A program made the position numbers and the translations under genes. From positions 1-59,908 of the forward strand of contig NZ_MRWQ01000003.1 of assembly GCF_001906925.1 (NCBI RefSeq): a DNA stretch of 59,908 nucleotides, written 5' to 3'. Position 1 is the stretch's first letter, and each line of letters starts with the position of its first letter. Shown here piece by piece: positions 54,609 through 59,908 of this stretch. This DNA is from Domibacillus mangrovi (lineage in GTDB: Bacteria; Bacillota; Bacilli; Bacillales; Domibacillaceae). The notes below the pieces were generated by a model that was given only the letters and a program-made list of their open reading frames with translations, did no database searches and was not told the DNA's origin.

Positions 54609-55940
54609 ATGTTAATGAATGCAGTTGTTATTGCCGTTATCATTATGCTCGTACTCAGTCTGCTCCGTATCAATGTCGTGTTTTCGCTTATTACCGGTGC
54701 GCTTTTCGGTGGATTGATCGGTGGGCTCGGAATGGATGGAACGGTCACTGCTTTTTCAGAAGGTGTGGGTGGCGGTGCGAACGTAGCACTTAGTTATGCG
54801 ATGCTCGGCGGGTTTGCTGTCGCGGTTTCAAGCACGGGATTGCCGGAAGCGCTCGTTGATTTCATTTTAAAAATGATTGGCAAGAAAGAAGAAGCACGTT
54901 CGCAAAAATTGCCGAAAGCACTTATTCTACTTGTCATTTTAGTAATGGCTTGTTTTTCTCAAAATGTGGTGCCGGTGCACATTGCGTTTATTCCGCTGCT
55001 CATTCCGCCGCTTCTTGGCATCATGAATGAACTTCGAATTGACCGGCGATTGATCGCTAGTATTTTAACGTTTGGACTTGTGACACCATATATGCTTTTG
55101 CCGGTTGGTTTTGGGCAGATTTTCCAAGGGATAATTGCGACGAATATGACGGCAAGCGGGCTTGAAGTAACATTGGAGCAAGTGCCGAAAGCAATGTTAC
55201 TACCTGCTGCTGGCATGTTGACTGGATTATTGATTGCAGTGTTTTTTACATATCGGAAGCCGCGCGATTACAAGGAATTGCATTTGGCAGTTCCAGTTGA
55301 ATCTGAAACGCGTGCAAGGTATACAACAGTTGGTTTGATTGTAGCTGTGGTGGCTATTGTGGTCGCGCTTGTTGCACAAATTTGGACCGAATCCATGGTG
55401 TTCGGAGCGCTTGCTGGGATTGTTGTGCTATATGTACTCCGTGCTGTACGCTTTAGTGAGGCGGATCAGTTGCACACGAACGGTATGCGCATGATGGCCT
55501 TTATTGGATTTGTCATGATTGCCGCATCTGGTTTTGCAAACGTGATGGGGGTGACAGGCGATGTTGAAACACTCGTTGAAAATGCAGCGGCGGCCATTGG
55601 TGGAAATAAGGCGCTCGGTGCATTTCTCATGCTTCTCGTTGGCCTTCTTGTGACGATTGGAATTGGTTCTTCCTTTTCTACGATCCCGATTATTGCAACG
55701 ATTTTTGTTCCGCTCGCTCTTGAACTCGGTTTTAGCCCGATGGCCGTCATTGCGCTTGTCGGAACAGCCGGTGCACTTGGGGATGCTGGATCGCCTGCAT
55801 CAGACAGCACACTGGGGCCGACGTCCGGATTAAATGCGGACGAACAGCATGATCATATTAGGGATTCAGTTATCCCAACATTTTTACATTATAATATTCC
55901 AGTCATCATTTTTGGCTGGATTGCAGCGATGGTGTTGTAA
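54609..55940 (+). CDS. yuiF: YuiF-type Na+/H+ antiporter-family membrane protein
   Basis: A 443-residue transporter with 11-12 helices of the NhaC/Na_H_antiport family: VPVHIAFIPLLIPPLLG (about 120-136), a central PAAGMLTGLLIAVF helix and, near the end, ALGDAGSPASDSTLGPTSGLN (about 395-415), the second repeat signature. Substrate could be an amino acid or cation; not determined. The start used is at 54609, with AAAAGAGG about 8 bp upstream; ATG 54615 is an alternative. Closed by the terminator at 55944. Confidence 0.82.
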   Translation: MLMNAVVIAVIIMLVLSLLRINVVFSLITGALFGGLIGGLGMDGTVTAFSEGVGGGANVALSYAMLGGFAVAVSSTGLPEALVDFILKMIGKKEEARSQKLPKALILLVILVMACFSQNVVPVHIAFIPLLIPPLLGIMNELRIDRRLIASILTFGLVTPYMLLPVGFGQIFQGIIATNMTASGLEVTLEQVPKAMLLPAAGMLTGLLIAVFFTYRKPRDYKELHLAVPVESETRARYTTVGLIVAVVAIVVALVAQIWTESMVFGALAGIVVLYVLRAVRFSEADQLHTNGMRMMAFIGFVMIAASGFANVMGVTGDVETLVENAAAAIGGNKALGAFLMLLVGLLVTIGIGSSFSTIPIIATIFVPLALELGFSPMAVIALVGTAGALGDAGSPASDSTLGPTSGLNADEQHDHIRDSVIPTFLHYNIPVIIFGWIAAMVL

Positions 55941-55943
55941 TCG

Positions 55944-55976
55944 AAGTGCCAGCTCTTTTAGAGACTGGCACTTTCA
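55944..55976 (+). terminator. Intrinsic terminator after yuiF
   Basis: AAGTGCCAG (55944-55952) pairs with CTGGCACTT (55965-55973), followed by TC. Confidence 0.75.
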
Positions 55977-55999
55977 CTATTTAAAAGGAGCGGATAAAC

Positions 56000-56389
56000 A
56001 TGAAAATAGACATGGAAGGAACATTAATGGAAGCACTCGGTATAGAGTTGGTTAAGATGACGAAAGGGCGAGTTGTCATGACCATGCCGGTAGATGAACG
56101 GACACGTCAGCCGTTTGGCTATTTACATGGCGGAGCATCGGTTGCACTTGCTGAAACAGCGGCAAGTTTAGGCGCCGCCGCACTGATTGACCCCGAAACG
56201 GAATTAAGTTTCGGACTGGAAATAAACGCGAATCATATGAAATCAAAGCGTGAAGGGATCGTAACGGCAACGGCTGAAATTGAGCATCATGGCCGGACGA
56301 CGATGGTATGGACGATTAACATTAGAGATGAAGAGGGAGCATTGATCTGCTTGTCACGCTGTACAATGGCCGTTGTGAAAAAAAGATAG
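56000..56389 (+). CDS. Hotdog-fold thioesterase (PaaI/YuxO-like)
   Basis: A 129-residue hotdog protein. FGYLHGGASVALAETAASLGA (about 35-55) carries the His-Gly-Gly loop and the catalytic Glu of this family. LEINANHMKSKREGIVTATA and the final LICLSRCTMAV are typical too. It resembles YuxO, a putative 1,4-dihydroxy-2-naphthoyl-CoA thioesterase of menaquinone synthesis, but PaaI-type substrates are possible. AAAAGGAGCGGATAAAC precedes the ATG. Terminator at 56450. Confidence 0.85.
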   Translation: MKIDMEGTLMEALGIELVKMTKGRVVMTMPVDERTRQPFGYLHGGASVALAETAASLGAAALIDPETELSFGLEINANHMKSKREGIVTATAEIEHHGRTTMVWTINIRDEEGALICLSRCTMAVVKKR

Positions 56390-56449
56390 GGTTTACTTCA
56401 CAGTCAGCAAGGAAGTATTTAGATGAAAGAGGGATTTCTCAAGCCTAAG

Positions 56450-56491
56450 AAAAAGCTGCCAGGAAAAATCACTTTCCCGGCAGCCTTTTTC
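56450..56491 (+). terminator. Intrinsic terminator after the thioesterase
   Basis: AAGCTGCC-A-GGAAA (56453-56466) pairs with TTTCC-C-GGCAGC (56473-56484), followed by CTTTTTC. Confidence 0.88.
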
Positions 56492-56599
56492 TTATTAATT
56501 CTTATCTTTTAAAGCATTCTGGCCACATTTTCACCCCGGAATTGTAGGCAACGCGGCTAATTAAGTGGCCATTAGGGGTGATAATAAAGAAAAAGAGCC

Positions 56600-56835
56600 C
56601 CATCAGAAGGTGATGTAACGAGCGTCGCGGGAGACATGGGGAAGTTTGGTGTTTATTCGTTCAATGGCAATAAAATCATTACGACATCTAATGGCGGAAT
56701 GCTAGTATCAGATGACGAAGCGGCCGCAAATAAAATCCGTTTCTGATCGACATAGGCAAAAGACAACTTCAATTATTATGAACATAATGAAGTGGGGTTT
56801 AATTATCGGCTTAGTAACAAATTAGCCGGTATTAG
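56600..56835 (+). pseudogene. Fragment of an EpsN-like sugar aminotransferase (DegT/DnrJ/EryC1 family)
   Basis: The frame from 56630 reads GDMGKFGVYSFNGNKIITTS, then NGGMLVSDDEAAANKIRF, a TGA, ST, a TAG, then AKDNFNYYEHNEVGFNYRLS and NKLAGIRRGQL. This is the pyridoxal-phosphate Lys region (SFNGNK) and following segments of EpsN/PglE-type aminotransferases that make amino-deoxy sugars for exopolysaccharide. Two in-frame stops and the missing N- and C-terminal thirds show it is dead. It points toward the EpsC-like gene downstream, which acts on the preceding step. Confidence 0.82.
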
Positions 56836-56869
56836 AAGAGGACAGCTGCTTGTTTTAATCAAGTAAATC

Positions 56870-57054
56870 TTGTGGCTGGTGGGATTATCGGAAATGAAGG
56901 GAACATTGTAATAGGTTGTATAAAAAATCCGAAGCAAATTGTAAGAATTGCTAATCGACTTGGGCGATTAAAGCCTGAAAGTGAGTATACGGAAAGTAAA
57001 TGGACAAATTTAAACGAATTAAGACAAATGATCAATAGTAGTGAAGAAAAGTGA
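56870..57054 (+). CDS. Short hypothetical protein or gene remnant
   Basis: An open frame of about 60 codons ending TGA at 57054; the peptide includes NPKQIVRIANRLGRLKPESE and WTNLNELRQMINSSEEK. A weak GTG-type start and no clear binding site. It follows the dead aminotransferase and may be a fragment of another gene. I do not recognise the family. Confidence 0.3.
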
Positions 57055-57060
57055 ACTCGT

Positions 57061-58896
57061 TCATGCGTTCGATTGATAAGAGGGAACAATTTTATTTATT
57101 AGACATTTAATTTCCTTTATGGTGCTGGTACTCGTATCTGTGTAAATGGCATTTTCCAATTCCTCAAGTAGTGAAGGGAGATTCATCTTGGAAAAATCAG
57201 CCGGTTGGGCGATAAAGATCAGTTGATGGGTGGATCCAGTATTCCCTTCTTCACTTGTAAATAATTCTTCATATAATTTCTCCCCGGGTCGTATACCTGT
57301 GTAAATGATTTGGATGTCTTGATCGGGTGTTAGGCCGGACAACCTGATTAAGTTTTTGGCCAATTCGCTTATTTTTACAGGTTTACCCATATCAAGTATA
57401 AATATCTCCCCGCCCTCAGCCAGTGAACCTGCCTGTAATACCAATTGTACAGCTTCAGGAATGGTCATAAAATAACGGGTCATATGTGGATGTGTCACTG
57501 TGACGGGGCCACCTTCTTCGATTTGCTTCTTAAATAGGGGAATGACGCTTCCTCTGCTTCCCAATACGTTACCGAATCGGACAGCAACAAAATGGGTGTT
57601 GCTCTGTGTACTTAAATGCTGGATAACAAGCTCGGCGATACGTTTGGTAACGCCCATGACACTTGTAGGGTTAACGGCTTTATCAGTGGAAATTTGAATG
57701 AACTTTTCAGCGTGATATTTATGGGCGCATTCAGCGACATTTTTTGTTCCAAAGATGTTGTTTTTAATTGCTTCAATCGGATTAGTCTCCATGAGCGGTA
57801 CGTGTTTATGTGCGGCCGCGTGAAAAACAACGTTTGGTCGGTAAAATAAAAAAATTTCTTCCATTCTTTTTCGGTCTTGAATGTCTGCGATAATCGTTTC
57901 AAATAAAAGGTGAGGAAATTTCTGTGACAGTTCTTTTTCAATGGTATAAATACTGTTTTCACCATGCCCAAGTAACAGTAGTTTTTTGGGCTCGAAATCG
58001 GAGAGTTGTCTACATATTTCAGAGCCGATCGATCCTCCAGCCCCTGTAATGAGAATGGTTCTGTCCTTTACATAACTAGAAATCCCAAGTAGATCTAGTT
58101 TAATAGGAGGTCTGCCGAGTAAATCTTCTACTTTTACCTCTCTAATCATGTTGAACGAAATCTGGCCATTAACAATGTCAATAATACGCGGAAGGATTTT
58201 TACTTCAACATTATGATCTTTGCATATATTCATGATTTTTGTGATTACACTACCAGGAGCTGCTGGAATGGCAATGATGACCGTCTCAATTTTATATTGT
58301 TGAATGACATGGACCATCTCTTTTCTCGTTCCCGCAACACTAACGCCATAAAAATCAAAGTGTTGCTTTTCGAGATCATCATCAATAAACGCGATTGGAT
58401 ATAAAGGAGAATTAACATTCTTTCTTAATTCTTTTAATACTAACAAGCCAGCTTTACCAGCTCCAATAATTAGTGTTCGTTTTCCTTTCTTATTTAGCTG
58501 TCCTCTATTATCTTGAATAGCGCCAAGTACTAGCCGTAAGCTGTATAAGCCTGTAACAATGATGAGCCAGGTAAGCAGAATGATCTGTATTGATAAAGTC
58601 ATAAACTGAACAAAATTGAGAATCATCTGAATGAAGCCGATTAAAATTATGGATAACAAGGCGCCTTTTAGTATTCTTTTAAATTCATCATTACCTGCAA
58701 ATTTCCATGAACGACTATAAAGATGAAACAAATAAAAACTGATCATAAATGTACTCCAAAATAGAAAGAAGAGATATGCTGATTCGCTTAAAAGTGCACT
58801 GCTGTCATTGAAAAGAAAAGAAACACTTATTGTTGAGCCGAGAATAATAAGTGTGTCTATTAATATGAAGAGCACACTTTTCTTAATCCACTTCAA
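57061..58896 (-). CDS. epsC: EpsC/CapD-like UDP-GlcNAc 4,6-dehydratase
   Basis: A 611-residue membrane protein: four helices in the first 115 residues, a CoA-binding-like Rossmann domain (LIIGAGKAGLLVLKEL, about 145-160), then the dehydratase domain (ILITGAGGSIGSEICRQL, about 282-299) with STDKAVNPTSVMGVTKR (about 405-421), where Met replaces the usual catalytic Tyr (SMK triad of the long FlaA1/CapD type). It forms UDP-4-keto-6-deoxy sugar for exopolysaccharide. TTG start with GGAGGG about 8 bp upstream. It probably marks the end of an exopolysaccharide locus beyond the right edge. Confidence 0.92.
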   Translation of the reverse strand: MKWIKKSVLFILIDTLIILGSTISVSFLFNDSSALLSESAYLFFLFWSTFMISFYLFHLYSRSWKFAGNDEFKRILKGALLSIILIGFIQMILNFVQFMTLSIQIILLTWLIIVTGLYSLRLVLGAIQDNRGQLNKKGKRTLIIGAGKAGLLVLKELRKNVNSPLYPIAFIDDDLEKQHFDFYGVSVAGTRKEMVHVIQQYKIETVIIAIPAAPGSVITKIMNICKDHNVEVKILPRIIDIVNGQISFNMIREVKVEDLLGRPPIKLDLLGISSYVKDRTILITGAGGSIGSEICRQLSDFEPKKLLLLGHGENSIYTIEKELSQKFPHLLFETIIADIQDRKRMEEIFLFYRPNVVFHAAAHKHVPLMETNPIEAIKNNIFGTKNVAECAHKYHAEKFIQISTDKAVNPTSVMGVTKRIAELVIQHLSTQSNTHFVAVRFGNVLGSRGSVIPLFKKQIEEGGPVTVTHPHMTRYFMTIPEAVQLVLQAGSLAEGGEIFILDMGKPVKISELAKNLIRLSGLTPDQDIQIIYTGIRPGEKLYEELFTSEEGNTGSTHQLIFIAQPADFSKMNLPSLLEELENAIYTDTSTSTIKEIKCLINKIVPSYQSNA

Positions 58897-58952
58897 GAAA
58901 ATCCCTCCATCATATTTTTTACTTCACTATCTAAAAAGAGAGGTGAAATAGA

Positions 58953-59040
58953 AATTTATCCTGCCTTTTTATTCAGCGGGGAAAGCAGACTAAGATTGTC
59001 ACGTCCTGTGACAACGTCTGAATGATTCACATCCTGTGAA
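58953..59040 (-). repeat. Short AGGAY-hairpin repeat
   Basis: On the minus strand two hairpins: TTCAC-AGGAT-GTGAA (59040-59026), then CAGAC ... TTGTCAC-AGGAC-GTGACAA (59014-58996) ... GTCTG, ending at a TTTATC-like edge (58953). The same arrangement recurs at 59862-59903. Confidence 0.75.
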
Positions 59041-59654
59041 TTTAACCCGTACTGTATAGCCTCTCCAACTACTTTTAATGTAGATAACAGGGGCTGTGGG
59101 TATTTATTCGTGCCAATAAGAGCAGAGACAGCCACAATAAGAGTGCTGCATTTTTTGAGGTAAGATGAGTTCTTGATTTTGGTTTGATATCAATAGTATG
59201 GGTATTGATCGATTGCTTTAAAGTTTGTATTCGTTGAGGATTTGGATCAAATCAATCTATAACAGGAATTTTAGTACTAAACGAAAGAGTTAAAGATCTA
59301 ATGCCGATTACACTAAGCGTGTCAGGAGGCTTGTCAATCCATTTCTTTAAGAAATTATACGGGCGATACTCGAACGGATTTCTCCTTTTTACTTTCACAT
59401 CGACTGTAATATAATGTATATGCTTTATTTAGATAAAACGTGATGAAATCTATGGAAAATGGGTGATAGCCTATTAACACAAGATTGTAAATGTTTGATG
59501 GTCACGGCAAAGAGGCTAGAACTTTGTGTCACATCAGAGGTATTCAAAACATCATTTAATAAAAAGAGTTATTTTATCAACTGGATGGACAAGGGCAAAG
59601 CATGAATAGATAGATTTTTAAAAAAGAATAGGAGGCAAGGGATTTCTTTTATTT
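59041..59654. other. Intergenic DNA without a supported gene
   Basis: AT-rich. Only short open frames are seen, for example 59240-59411 with PITLSVSGGLSIHFFKKLY, which might be a decayed membrane-protein end; no start signal or family is recognised. Confidence 0.4.
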
Positions 59655-59834
59655 TTTATCCCGCATTAACGGGCAGTAAGACCCCTTCTTCAAGACTTCG
59701 AAAAGAAAAGAAGGATAAGCAGGGGATCAACTGCCCGTAAAAGCCCGATTGGTTCGGGCCAGGCAGAGCCTGGTCACTCAGGTATTGCCGCAGGACGCGG
59801 CGTTCTTTACCTGAGTTCCTGTTTATTCAGTGGG
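59655..59834 (+). repeat. Structured interspersed repeat, copy E (right end replaced)
   Basis: Nearly identical to copies C and D from TTTATC to TTTATTCAGTGGG: ACGGGCAGT/ACTGCCCGT with inner CCTTCTT/AAGAAGG, GCCCGATTGGTTCGGGC, CCAGGC-AGA-GCCTGG, ACTCAGGTA/TACCTGAGT with GCCGC-AGGAC-GCGGC (59787-59801). After GTGGG the sequence switches to the short AGGAY module in opposite orientation. Confidence 0.9.
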
Positions 59835-59908
59835 TGCTAAGAGGAAGGCAGACTAAGAACATCACGTCCTGTGACAACGTCTGCCTGATTCACATCGTGT
59901 GAACCTAA
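59835..59908 (-). repeat. Short AGGAY-hairpin repeat, second copy, cut by the window edge
   Basis: Minus strand TCAC-AGGAC-GTGA (59874-59862... with AACGTCTG/CAGACTAAG outer stem) and TTCAC-ACGAT-GTGAA (59903-59889). Matches 58981-59040 closely, with compensated stem differences. Confidence 0.72.

Noticed and set aside
58959-59160. Minus-strand open frame reading through the short repeat (with DVVTGRD in both copies)
   Set aside because: The shared peptide arises from two palindromic hairpins shared at DNA level; there is no start signal, and the second copy stops early. Folding, not coding, explains the similarity.

Overview
The window reads as a piece of chromosome from a spore-forming member of the Bacillaceae that is not Bacillus subtilis itself. 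The reasons are gene order and content: fadNAE, yusI-gcvH-yusF-yusE-metNPQ, sufCDSUB, the yun cluster (including the sporulation gene yunB), lipA-yutD, yutE-yutF, yutI, yutJ, yuzB, yutM, yumC, yumB, yuiB and pepA-yuiF all occur in B. subtilis-like blocks. The Gram-positive features agree: strong AGGAGG ribosome binding sites, many TTG/GTG starts and abundant intrinsic terminators. I saw no rRNA, tRNA or CRISPR array.

Layout. 1-2.4 kb: end of an unidentified gene, then an acyl-CoA-dehydrogenase-fold enzyme lacking the usual catalytic Glu next to an SsuE-type FMN reductase, probably a two-component flavin monooxygenase. 2.7-4.3 kb: a DMT-type transporter with two small partner genes. 4.4-8.9 kb: msrA and a liaIH-liaFSR envelope-stress operon. 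9-12.3 kb: small genes, a Fur-box-rich divergent promoter region that appears to encode a small RNA, and cardiolipin synthase. 12.3-17.7 kb: fatty-acid beta-oxidation operon fadNAE behind a perfect FadR-type palindrome. 17.7-19.9 kb: a SulP transporter overlapping an ArsR-type regulator. 19.9-24.6 kb: yusI, gcvH, yusF, yusE, then a SAM-I riboswitch and metNPQ. 25.2-30.4 kb: sufCDSUB Fe-S assembly operon. 30.4-41.8 kb: soluble chemoreceptor, yunF-yunE-yunD-yunB, an NhaC antiporter, lipA-yutD, yutE-yutF and a Rieske-flavoprotein. 42-52 kb: yutG, a 2-hydroxyacid dehydrogenase, Fe-S and redox genes (yutI, yutJ, yuzB, yutM, yumC, yumB), interrupted by a small prophage-like remnant at 47.4-48.2 kb. 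52.3-59.9 kb: a BtuF-like protein, pepA, yuiF, a thioesterase, a decayed EpsN-like aminotransferase, an EpsC-like dehydratase, and about 1 kb of repeats.

The metabolic theme of the core is cofactor and redox chemistry. Fe-S assembly (SufCDSUB, SufA-like YutM, NfuA-like YutI, a YqkB-like protein) supplies LipA and the Rieske protein; LipA in turn makes the lipoyl group carried by GcvH. NDH-2-like flavoproteins and a ferredoxin reductase sit beside them.

Two things stand out as possibly undescribed. First, an interspersed non-coding repeat of about 180-220 bp is present five times (24327, 41836, 47192, 52074, 59655). It folds into at least five hairpins, shows compensatory base changes between copies, and starts and ends at TTTAT; three of its four complete copies have their right boundary exactly on the stop codon of the adjacent gene. 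It shares a pentaloop hairpin, AGGAY, with further scattered hairpins near 2.6 kb and 59 kb. Second, between 10185 and 10382 two well-formed divergent promoters with two Fur boxes flank an approximately 105-nt transcript with C-rich unpaired stretches and its own terminator: a candidate iron-responsive small RNA resembling FsrA in design.
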